A stretch of DNA of 64,000 bases, taken from NCBI GenBank assembly GCA_907163375.1, contig CAJQUW010008631.1, positions 1-64,000 on the forward strand, in the 5' to 3' direction. Positions 30,052-37,260 of the stretch are shown here, piece after piece. Both the position numbers and the translations under genes were made by a program. The stretch is from Prostheceraeus crozeri (taxonomy: Eukaryota; Platyhelminthes; Polycladida; Euryleptidae). The first letter of the stretch is position 1. Each line of letters opens with the position of its first letter. Under the pieces are notes generated by a model that worked only from the letters and a program-made list of their open reading frames with translations, made no database searches and had not been told where the DNA came from.

Positions 30052-31140
30052 TCACTGTCGATCACTTAGATGAAAGATGTCGGCACGACGCATCCAAGAG
30101 TTCATACTTGAAGGATAACCAGTCCATTTAACAAGACACCATTCTTCACCTTGCCGTTTTTTACATCGAATGATTTTCTCTACCAAATATGTTTCACTTT
30201 CAGTGACTACCTCAATCTCATCGCGGTAAAAGCTACCCTCAATTTCTTCATTATCGTAATCTTTCAACTTGTAGGTGGTCGGAGAGTCTTTTTGATTAAT
30301 CCTTGATACTGTAAATACCTCCTCTGTCCAATTCGGAAGGTACCCTTTAGCAAAAACACTTTTCACTTTTGAGATACGAACTTTATCGCCAATTTTCACA
30401 TCACTTTTCACATGAGTGCGTTTACGTTGGAATGATTCGCGCACTTTATCTACATTGTCAGCATTTACATCTACTGGTCTGAGTCCAATAGAACGATGGA
30501 TAGAGTGATTGTAGGCATGGAGTGTATCTTGTAGAACCTTTGTCCAATTTTGTGTCAAGTTGGCAGTAAAATGTCGCCACAAGCGATTTTTTAATGTGCG
30601 ATTAAAACGTTCAACGAGTGCAGCTTTATAAGCGCTCTTTACACTAAACAACTCAATGTCATGCCTCTCAAATAATCTTGTCACATGCTGATTTTCAAAC
30701 TCTTTTCCTTGATCACTCTGAATTCTTTTTGGAATGCGACCTTCTCGAAAAATTGTTTGGAATGCTTTTGCTACTCCTTTCCCTTCTTTAGTTTTTAAAG
30801 GTTGAGCCCACGCATAACGCGAGAAAATATCAATGACGGTTAAAATAAAATTATTGCCCGAGTTATGTTTTGAAATGGAGGCAACATCGCACAAATCTGC
30901 TTGCCACTGTTCATCGATGTCATGAACAATATAATGGCGGGTGCGGTACTTCTTTTTCGCTTGTTTGTGGAGTGTATAGGTAGCCTGACCCTTTAACCAT
31001 CGTTTCACTTGTGATTGTGGAAGACCACTCGCTTTTGATAATTTCTTGATAGATGCAAATCCTGCCGGATGTTTTACATCATAATAGATTGACTTCAAAC
31101 GTTCAGTCGATGACGGCTGACTCTTTTTCCTCCTTCTCAT
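30052..31140 (-). CDS. Polinton retroviral-type integrase with chromodomain
   Basis: About 362 residues from MRRRKKSQPSSTERL. An N-terminal HTH-like segment (GFASIKKLSKASGLPQSQVKRWL) precedes the rve core: QADLCD, SDQGKEFEN and ALVERFNRTLK carry the DDE triad. An SH3-like region (IGDKVRISK) and a C-terminal chromodomain (YLVEKIIRCKKRQGEEWC, LVKWTGYPSSMNSW) follow. The chromodomain may direct insertion to modified histones. The frame is open up to 31272, but that part overlaps the Cys-rich gene. Confidence 0.93.
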   Translation of the reverse strand: MRRRKKSQPSSTERLKSIYYDVKHPAGFASIKKLSKASGLPQSQVKRWLKGQATYTLHKQAKKKYRTRHYIVHDIDEQWQADLCDVASISKHNSGNNFILTVIDIFSRYAWAQPLKTKEGKGVAKAFQTIFREGRIPKRIQSDQGKEFENQHVTRLFERHDIELFSVKSAYKAALVERFNRTLKNRLWRHFTANLTQNWTKVLQDTLHAYNHSIHRSIGLRPVDVNADNVDKVRESFQRKRTHVKSDVKIGDKVRISKVKSVFAKGYLPNWTEEVFTVSRINQKDSPTTYKLKDYDNEEIEGSFYRDEIEVVTESETYLVEKIIRCKKRQGEEWCLVKWTGYPSSMNSWMRRADIFHLSDRQ

Positions 31141-31318
31141 CTTTTTTCTTTCTTGCCTTTCTACATTTACAACAACTGCAGCATTTAGCTTTAGCGGTTT
31201 TGCGATCGTGTTCACATTGCTTAGGGGTTTCATTATGAGAGCTGGCGCAGCAAGTGCAAGTGACAACGACATTCACCTCTGGCGGCTCATTACATGGCAA
31301 GCAACACATCTGCTTCAT
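31103..31318 (-). CDS. Cysteine-rich 71-residue protein overlapping the integrase start
   Basis: MKQMCCLPCNEPPE, then CTCCASSH and KCCSCCKCRKARKKK: eleven or more Cys in 71 residues, with a charged C-terminus (DEKEEKESAVID). Its ATG comes 1 nt after the preceding stop (TAATATG). The last ~38 nt overlap the integrase coding region in a different frame. Nearly unchanged in copy A. Function unknown; possibly zinc or disulfide structure. Confidence 0.6.
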   Translation of the reverse strand: MKQMCCLPCNEPPEVNVVVTCTCCASSHNETPKQCEHDRKTAKAKCCSCCKCRKARKKKDEKEEKESAVID

Positions 31319-31319
31319 A

Positions 31320-32012
31320 TTAATAGTCTGACAACATGTATTTCCTAGGAGGAGCTGTTTTACGTTTTCCTTTTACCAGTTTTAGTGGCGATGTAGATCT
31401 ACGTCGAGTTCTTCCTCTTGTTTGCTTAGTGAGTGTGGGAGGGGATGTAGCAGGTGACGCCTTAAACCAATTTGTTGGCATTTTCATCGCCTGAAGCATT
31501 GGAGTAGTAGCCACTGTTGAATCAAGTTCTTTCAATGTCTCATTATTTAAAGCAAATTTTGGCACATTATGCTTTTTCAATAGTTTAAGAAAGTATGACC
31601 AACCAGGTGGAACATAGCCCTGACGGCGCTTTCTACGTGTCGCATACTGAATCAAGTCTTCATAACGTGAAGCATCAATCACTTTATTTTCATCTGTAAT
31701 GATTTCTCCTCTATCATTTACATTGAGATGGGGCTCAATACTGTTGAAAAGAGATATGGCATGTGCGCGAGATGCTAAAGGTGTAGCAGTCGATACAGAG
31801 TCACGCATCTTATTCTTCAAGTTTTTCAATTGCTCAACAGTTTCCGATTGTAATAATACAGCACGATGTGGATCTTTGATGTGAACATTTTGCTGATAAT
31901 CTATTTCTTTCCTATACATTTGATTTGCAAGAGGTTGCTTTACTTGCTGCATGGCAGTCAATTGTACATATTCATCCTGAGGAATAACAATCATGCGAGA
32001 ATAAGAACTCAT
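31320..32012 (-). CDS. Conserved Polinton protein of unknown function (230 aa)
   Basis: MSSYSRMIVIPQDEYVQL opens a helical N-terminus. VKQPLANQMYRKEIDYQQ and YEDLIQYATRRKRRQGYVPPGW follow, and the C-terminus is basic (TRGRTRRRSTSPLKLVKGK). The layout and place between ATPase and integrase recur in Polintons as a conserved protein without a known domain. Its ATG overlaps the ATPase stop (ATGA). Confidence 0.65.
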   Translation of the reverse strand: MSSYSRMIVIPQDEYVQLTAMQQVKQPLANQMYRKEIDYQQNVHIKDPHRAVLLQSETVEQLKNLKNKMRDSVSTATPLASRAHAISLFNSIEPHLNVNDRGEIITDENKVIDASRYEDLIQYATRRKRRQGYVPPGWSYFLKLLKKHNVPKFALNNETLKELDSTVATTPMLQAMKMPTNWFKASPATSPPTLTKQTRGRTRRRSTSPLKLVKGKRKTAPPRKYMLSDY

Positions 32013-32626
32013 AGTTTGTAGATAATCATGGGAGTTTTCAAAATATCACTTCGAAATCTAAATTCTTCCGGACACTCTTGCGTAAAGTCAATGAATAAGT
32101 AACCGTATGGTTTTTCAGTAGCTGCTTGAAAAATTTCAATTAAGGCTTTTGATCCTCTGGGTGCAACTTGTCGCGCTAAAATTTCAAATTGACTTTTATC
32201 TCGCGGATTCTTGAAAATAGCATAATAGTGTGTATTCAGGTTTCGTGTACGAGCTTCTTTTCCATCAGGAAACAAATTTTGTGTAATATAGATGATAAAA
32301 CACCTTTTATGGTGTGCTGCGCGAGTGAACATATCTGTAACATCTTTTGAATTCTTACTTTCTTTTAATAAATCATCCAATACAACAACATCATTAGACT
32401 GAAGTTTATCCACTGGAATAATTCCTTCATGTCGAATAAAGTTGCGACTTTGCAATTCCTGAAACAGCGACGGTTGATAAATACCATAACACCAAATCAC
32501 TCGATTGATAGGTTCCTTAAACAACTCCCTTCTTTTATCCAATAAATTCAGCGTGAAAACAGTTTTACCTGCATGAGATGGACCTGATACAGTCAGAACT
32601 TTATCACATTGAAGTCTGAAATCCAT
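32009..32626 (-). CDS. Polinton genome-packaging ATPase (A32/FtsK-HerA type)
   Basis: 205 residues from MDFRLQCDKVLTVS. Walker A SGPSHAGKTVFTL and Walker B DVVVLDDLLKE are clear, with a sensor-like Asn/Gln strand (IIYITQNLF). The start at 32626 is chosen because the open upstream codons cover the ATGCAAAT element and the overlap with the pX-like gene. First gene of the ATPase, unknown, Cys-rich, integrase unit. Confidence 0.9.
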   Translation of the reverse strand: MDFRLQCDKVLTVSGPSHAGKTVFTLNLLDKRRELFKEPINRVIWCYGIYQPSLFQELQSRNFIRHEGIIPVDKLQSNDVVVLDDLLKESKNSKDVTDMFTRAAHHKRCFIIYITQNLFPDGKEARTRNLNTHYYAIFKNPRDKSQFEILARQVAPRGSKALIEIFQAATEKPYGYLFIDFTQECPEEFRFRSDILKTPMIIYKL

Positions 32627-32647
32627 TTTATTACTTTGAGACTCAAC

Positions 32648-32655
32648 ATTTGCAT
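32648..32655 (-). promoter_or_regulatory. ATGCAAAT element upstream of the ATPase unit
   Basis: Minus-strand ATGCAAAT (identical to the POU octamer), 21 nt before the ATG at 32626. Conserved in copy A near 5335-5342. Confidence 0.55.
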
Positions 32656-32657
32656 AA

Positions 32658-33014
32658 TTAACGCTTAGAGCCAAAGATATTTCCCAATAGGTTGCCCACG
32701 GCAGGAGCTATCATTGGAAGTATTGCTGAAAGGAAACCGCCCTTTTGTGTTAGAGTTTTCCTCTTTCTTTGAAGGGCGACTTTAGGATTGGAGATGAAAC
32801 GCAATTTCGTAGCATATCGCTTAAGCAACTTTCGTTTTTTTGGCGCTAATTTCTTCGTCCTCAACTTCCTCACAAGAGAAATAATTTCACAAATGAATTT
32901 ATCGTTAGCATGTCGTATAGCATTGTATCGCTGATTTGCTTTCATTCGTCGGAGAGCTTGAATGGCTGAAGAAAACTTTTGACTTTTACGTTTCGTCATT
33001 TTACGTTTCGCCAT
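32658..33014 (-). CDS. Basic pX/pVI-like protein with hydrophobic tail
   Basis: 118 residues, strongly basic, ending TQKGGFLSAILPMIAPAVGNLLGN. The Gly-Gly followed by an amphipathic or hydrophobic helix resembles the protease-released membrane-active peptides of adenovirus-like virions. Its own ATGCAAAT element lies 38 nt upstream. Confidence 0.65.
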   Translation of the reverse strand: MAKRKMTKRKSQKFSSAIQALRRMKANQRYNAIRHANDKFICEIISLVRKLRTKKLAPKKRKLLKRYATKLRFISNPKVALQRKRKTLTQKGGFLSAILPMIAPAVGNLLGNIFGSKR

Positions 33015-33052
33015 TTTCCGTGTTAGTCTTTGCTAAAACCTATCTTTACCAC

Positions 33053-33060
33053 ATTTGCAT
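33053..33060 (-). promoter_or_regulatory. ATGCAAAT element upstream of the pX-like gene
   Basis: Minus-strand ATGCAAAT, 38 nt before the ATG at 33014. Conserved in copy A near 5740. Confidence 0.5.
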
Positions 33061-33065
33061 AGGTA

Positions 33066-33389
33066 CTAACTATTGCGGCATAAGTGACACTCGAAATGAG
33101 CAATATCACAGTGGTTACATTTGCAAAGTTGAATGCAATTACGTATGAAACAGCGTTGACAAAAAGCATGCTTACATCTCTTCAAGATGCGCTTTTCATT
33201 TCCATCCTTTCGCTTACATACATCGCAACACATAGTTTCACCGTTACTGATGTCTATAGCAAGTCTTTTTGAAGATATGAATTTGCTAGCCTTTTCTAAA
33301 TAATAGACGCATGTACAGAAGGAATATACTTCGAGAGTGAGCAGACATAGCTCGAAAACCAGTTGTGCTACAATCAAGTACCACTGCAT
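33066..33389 (-). CDS. Membrane-anchored RING-like finger protein
   Basis: 107 residues from MQWYLIVAQLVFELCLL, a likely N-terminal signal anchor. The C-terminal half holds CCDVCKRKDG, LKRCKHAFCQRCFI, CKCNHCD and CHLC, which give a RING-like Cys/His ladder. It could be a membrane E3 ligase that modulates host proteins; the zinc-binding reading is stronger than the enzymatic one. The copy A version differs at only a few residues. Confidence 0.55.
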   Translation of the reverse strand: MQWYLIVAQLVFELCLLTLEVYSFCTCVYYLEKASKFISSKRLAIDISNGETMCCDVCKRKDGNEKRILKRCKHAFCQRCFIRNCIQLCKCNHCDIAHFECHLCRNS

Positions 33390-33468
33390 TTTCAATTTTT
33401 CTTTATAGAAAGTTGAATGTGAATATCTGAAATCGCTTCAATCACTAGACTGCTGCCATGATGGTTAA

Positions 33469-33600
33469 TTTCAATTTATATTGTATTCACGACATGTGAC
33501 ATGCATGTGACTAATCTAAATACAGTAAATTCAAACGAACAAACTAGAAAACATGGAGTAAAAAAGGAAACTAAGATAAAGTGAACTAAGATAAGGTTAA
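33469..33600. mobile_element. 132-bp insert in Polinton B relative to copy A, flanked by GGTTAA
   Basis: Copy A reads straight through GGTTAAATGCG at 6149, whereas copy B has about 126 bp plus a second GGTTAA (33463-33468 and 33595-33600). The insert is AT-rich and ends with two loose AACTAAGATAA repeats. The short flanking repeat suggests insertion with target duplication. The family is not identified. Confidence 0.7.
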
Positions 33601-33934
33601 ATGCGTTAAGACGTTCAGCAATTTTTATCATATGTCTTTTAAAAAATTCTTCGGGGTGATCTACCACTTCCATTGAATAAGAAGCAAAATGGAAAGAGCG
33701 ACTTTCCACCTCTTCCTTTCCAAAATGACTAAACTTAATTTTCGCAACTAATCGCGCCATGACAATGCTATCAGAGAATGTATTCATTAACTCTAGAAAT
33801 AGAGTGCTAGCATCATCGACCACTGCTTCGATGTCGGTCTCATCTTTATGAAAATTTATCACATAATCTTGAACAGCTCCTTTTAAACTTTGCCTATGAA
33901 AACGTAATGTTCCGCAGTCGTTTGAGAAAGACAT
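33476..33934 (-). CDS. Unknown Polinton protein, copy B
   Basis: Starts MSFSNDCGTLRFHRQSLKG and matches the copy A protein at 6079-6489 over its N-terminal ~113 residues. The 132-bp insert lies at its downstream end. Mixed alpha/beta, with no domain recognised. Confidence 0.45.
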   Translation of the reverse strand: MSFSNDCGTLRFHRQSLKGAVQDYVINFHKDETDIEAVVDDASTLFLELMNTFSDSIVMARLVAKIKFSHFGKEEVESRSFHFASYSMEVVDHPEEFFKRHMIKIAERLNAFNLILVHFILVSFFTPCFLVCSFEFTVFRLVTCMSHVVNTI

Positions 33935-34021
33935 GATCGCCCTTTAACTAACCCATCCATTGCATGAAAACAACAACTCTTCTCATAGTAACATTTATTG
34001 AATAACGGTAACAAGCATGCA

Positions 34022-34552
34022 TTATAAATCAATGGTTTGAAAGAGATAAAATAGATACAGCTGATAACTATCATACAGCGAGCAATGATAACCATACAGG
34101 ACTTTGGCAGTGTTGAGGTAAGGAGGAAAGAAGCATTGGTTATGAACGTAGCTACTACAACGAACAGACAAAATTGGAACACACAAATCCTTAAAACGTT
34201 TCGTGACTTCATGATAATGTTGATTCACTCTACTATCCCAAGGCGGGAGCAAAATATCATCAATGATTAGATTGGGAAATACTTTCCTCTCCTTACCAGG
34301 ATTATTACAAAAGATGCGTATAACATTGAAAGCAGCTAACCATCGTTTAAAGTCAATAAGAAGAGCACTTTCACAAGAAAAGCCATAGTCTTGCAAATAT
34401 TTCAGATTAAGTCCATGAATGTGTTTTCTCGCCCATTGATCAACATTGGGATCGCAGTTGGCATGTTGATGATAGACACTAACAATCTGATATGTCCAAT
34501 TGTTCATAGCAATAGCACTGAGCTCCTGTACAGGTTCACCCTCACAATCCAT
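34022..34552 (-). CDS. DEDD (DnaQ-like) exonuclease-like protein
   Basis: 176 residues. A D-x-E pair at the very N-terminus (MDCEGEPVQELSAIAM) is followed by a beta hairpin (WTYQIVSVYHQH), then KHIHGLNLKYLQDYG, where DnaQ proteins have the HGI/HGL motif. The order continues with LIDFKRWL, then IRIFCNNPGKER near the usual hNxxFD position and a late His/acid segment (NQHYHEVTKRFK). This order recalls RNase H-fold 3'-5' nucleases, but I cannot confirm each metal ligand. It could act in replication or host nucleic-acid trimming. Confidence 0.45.
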   Translation of the reverse strand: MDCEGEPVQELSAIAMNNWTYQIVSVYHQHANCDPNVDQWARKHIHGLNLKYLQDYGFSCESALLIDFKRWLAAFNVIRIFCNNPGKERKVFPNLIIDDILLPPWDSRVNQHYHEVTKRFKDLCVPILSVRCSSYVHNQCFFPPYLNTAKVLYGYHCSLYDSYQLYLFYLFQTIDL

Positions 34553-34604
34553 AAAAATGATGATAGAAGCCTAAAACGGAAATTTACACATCTAAGGAAA
34601 CGTT

Positions 34605-34730
34605 CTATAACATATTACAAAATGAAGAATTACATCGATGCTTTTCACGACAAAATACACAAATGATATGATGGCAACGAAGAAGTAAAATGTATCTAAT
34701 AAGACCACGTCTACGACACTCAAAGCACAT
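34605..34730 (-). CDS. Mini Cys/His finger protein (41 aa)
   Basis: MCFECRRRGLIRYILLL, then RCHHIICVFCREKHRCN with CFEC, CHHIICVFC and later Cys. The open frame continues upstream into the 3' end of the right-terminal gene, so it may be an alternative 3' exon instead of a free gene. Identical in copy A. Confidence 0.35.
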   Translation of the reverse strand: MCFECRRRGLIRYILLLRCHHIICVFCREKHRCNSSFCNML

Positions 34731-34764
34731 AAGCGAATTGTCATAGGGTAGAGTTAGGAAAGGA

Positions 34765-35540
34765 CTAGCAATTCTCCTTCTTTGATTTGCGTTTTGATGT
34801 AGCATTCTTCTCCGACTTGCGCTTCGTACCACTGCTGTTAAGGATTTGATCAATTATGTCGTCCACGTTGGGTGGTTTCGGAATATATAGGATGGATTCC
34901 ATGTGCATGGAGAGAGAGGCTATTTTATTATCCTTGTGTCGACCATAATATAGCCCATTCACTTTGAAAAGGATATCCCAAGTACCTTCTCCGAGCTCAT
35001 CACATCTGATGGGTATTGAATGATCTCCATCCTTCTTATAGTAAGTACACCAATGTGATACCGGTAGGCAAATGTGATTACCATCCCAAATCTTTCTATA
35101 GGGAGTATCCTTGTCATCTCTCGCCTTCCACTCTTGAGCAAGAGGAGTAGGAATGTCCATATTTAATGTCACGTACTCCTCAATAATATCAAGTTGGTGG
35201 CGAACGTACGGACTCACGGGGATCAGTATGTACTCCCCATACTGATTGTGCATTATCTTGACATCCGTGGAAGGGAGCATTCCCGTTTGGAGTACTACGC
35301 TATGATCATCATAACGCAAGGCTTGTTTAAATTTACGCTGTAGCGGTGTAGGATTATGTACCTTGGATGTTTCTTCCACTGGCCTCAGTTGTAGATGATC
35401 TGACCGTAGCGAACCTTGTAACGTTTGACCGCCATTTTGTCCTACTAGTGCAGCAGATGGAGTAGATGCCTGAAAATGAAAAAAGATTGTATTAAGTTTA
35501 CGTTCAAGGGAGGAGAGGGAGGGAAGTAGCGACTTACCAT
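34765..35540 (-). CDS. Right-terminal spliced protein of unknown function
   Basis: Predicted 235 residues: ATG at 35538-35540 as its own exon, a 68-nt GT-AG intron (35470-35537), then exon 35469-34765. The protein starts MASTPSAALVGQNGG, much like the polymerase start (MASTSSPTPS). The core has beta-rich blocks (GEYILIPVSPYVRHQL, HICLPVSHWCTYYKKDG, GTWDILFKVNGLYYG) that could form an OB-like nucleic-acid-binding fold, and the tail is Lys/Ser-rich. A TATA box and CCAAT boxes lie upstream. Likely early. No confirmed domain. Confidence 0.6.
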
Positions 35541-35640
35541 TTTAGTTGGATAATAGAACAGGGAACTAGAGAGAGAGAAAATGTGCGTCCGTCACTCGTG
35601 TGATTCAACGATGGAATGATTCTCACTGTGGAAGGCTCGC

Positions 35641-35648
35641 TATTTATA
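35641..35648 (-). promoter_or_regulatory. TATA box of the right-terminal gene, copy B
   Basis: TATAAATA on the minus strand about 100 nt before the ATG at 35540. Two CCAAT boxes (minus strand) lie just upstream at about 35668-35691. Confidence 0.65.
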
Positions 35649-35702
35649 AAGAAATGCTTGATTCTCATTGGATGATGATCCTCATTGGACAATAACATCA
35701 AG

Positions 35703-35890
35703 CTGATTCGAAATCTAACTCTGTCGTTTTTCGCCAATGTCCCAAAATCTTAAATGGCGTCTCACATCTAAACGAAGACAGATAGGAACAAGCCGATTGT
35801 TTCACTGAATTTGTCTCACTCTTAGCTTTCAAACGAGCTATCGCACGACAAAATCCGTCCACTGGAAGCCAAAATCGAAGCAAGCTGTCC
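35703..35890. repeat. Extra terminal-repeat module inside the right end
   Basis: A solo copy of the module that makes up the terminal repeats (CTAACTCTGTCGTTTTTCGCC ... GTCCACTGGAAGCCAAAATC). It has no partner immediately inside the left repeat. It lies beside the promoter of the right-terminal gene. Confidence 0.75.
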
Positions 35891-37260
35891 AGAGGGGGGG
35901 GACGTCAGTGAAATTTCAAAATTTGATGAAAAATGTTTTGGTGACGGTCCCAGGTCGAAATTCCACACTTTGGAAAATTTTCAAATTTTTACCCATACAA
36001 AGCCACTCTGACACTTAGGATTTTTTCAGGTAAGCGAGCTCCGACCTAAAATCTTGTAACCGCTCTAACTTTTGAACGAAGACAGATAGGAACAAGCCGA
36101 TTCTTTCACTGAATTTGTCTCACTCTTAGCTTTCAAACGAGCTATCGCACGACAAAATCCGTCCACTGGAAGCCAAAATCGAAGCAAGCTGTCCAGAGGG
36201 GGGGGGACGTCAGCGAAAATCTTTTTCTCTCCGATTGACTTGAAACTCACCATACCGATGCAGAATTTCACGCTGAATCCGAATCTGGCCTCCGTTTTCT
36301 CATCCGATGCTTCGTTTTGGCTCTACAGTAGGCAGCCATCGCAAAAATTCTAACTCTGTCGTTTTTTCGAAAAATGTTGAAAATTTTTTCTCTCCGATTG
36401 ACTTGAAACTCACCATACAGATAGAGAATTTCACGCTGATTCCAAATCTGAAATACGTTTTCCAATCCGATGCTTCGTTTTGAAGCTAGAGCCCAAAACG
36501 TCCCAAATTCTAACTCTGTCGTTTTTCGCCAATGTCCCAAAATCTTAAATGGCGTCTCACATCTAAACGAAGACAGATAGGAACAAGCCGATTCTTTCAC
36601 TGAATTTGTCTCACTCTTAGCTTTGAAACGAGCTATCGCACGACAAAATCCGTCCACTGGAAGCCAAAATCGAAGCAAGCTGTCCAGAGGGGGGGGGACG
36701 TCAGCCGAAAATTTTTTCTCTCCGATTTCGCTGGAAACATCCTTCCTAACCCAAAATTTCACGTAGATTCCGAATCTGGCCTCCGTTTTCTCATCCGATG
36801 CTTCGTTTGGGCGCTACACACCAAAACGTCCCAAATTCTAACTCTGTTAAAATTTTGAAGAAAAATTTTTTCTCGCCGATTGCCTTGAAACTCACCCTAC
36901 CGATGCAGAATTTTACGCTGAATCCGAATCTGGCAGCCATTTCACCATCCACGACAACCTAGACGGTCGCCCACGTCAACCTAGACGGTCGCCCACGTCA
37001 ACCTAGACGGTCGCCCACGTCAACCAGGCGGTCGGACCAACTCACCCGAGTCTCACACTCTGTCGTTGCAGAGGGGGGGGGGAGTCAGCGAACATGTTGT
37101 GAACGGGAACCCACCTGGCCGGCACACCACGACAGACCACAACCTCTGTCGTTCCAGAGGGGGGGGGACTCAGACCCGAAGCACCACGGCGGCCGACCAC
37201 GACACTCTGCCGTTCCAGAGGGGGGGGCGCCGGTCGAGTGTTTGTCACTTGCTTACTACT
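35891..37260. repeat. Right terminal inverted repeat of Polinton B
   Basis: 1370 bp, complement of 14675-16043. Six G-run boxes (CCAGA + G7-12, usually followed by ACGTCAG/AGTCAG/ACTCAG) punctuate it, and about three 22-bp units lie at 36950-37028. It ends GCTTACTACT. Confidence 0.95.

Larger units (their letters stand above)
14675..37260 (+). mobile_element. Polinton/Maverick copy B, full length, looks whole
   Basis: A 22.6-kb element with near-identical 1.37-kb terminal inverted repeats starting AGTAGTAAGCAAGTGAC. It encodes the full Polinton core: protein-primed DNA polymerase, integrase, adenain-like protease, packaging ATPase, major capsid and penton-like proteins, plus accessory genes. 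It looks whole and young, being about 98 percent similar to copy A by eye. The 6 bp outside each end (CTTGAT on the left, CACGGA on the right) do not match, so the usual 6-bp target duplication is not seen. One insert of about 130 bp is present relative to copy A. Confidence 0.96.

Noticed and set aside
26526-33060. Reading the ATGCAAA elements as host POU/Oct octamers only
   Set aside because: Two are exact octamers, but the fixed 21-38-nt distance and strand agreement fit a core-promoter element better. Not excluded.
33883-34212. Hydrophobic 109-residue minus frame overlapping the exonuclease-like gene (also at 6438-6767)
   Set aside because: Kept in both copies only because the copies are nearly identical. 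It overlaps the better-supported exonuclease-like gene and has no recognisable domain.
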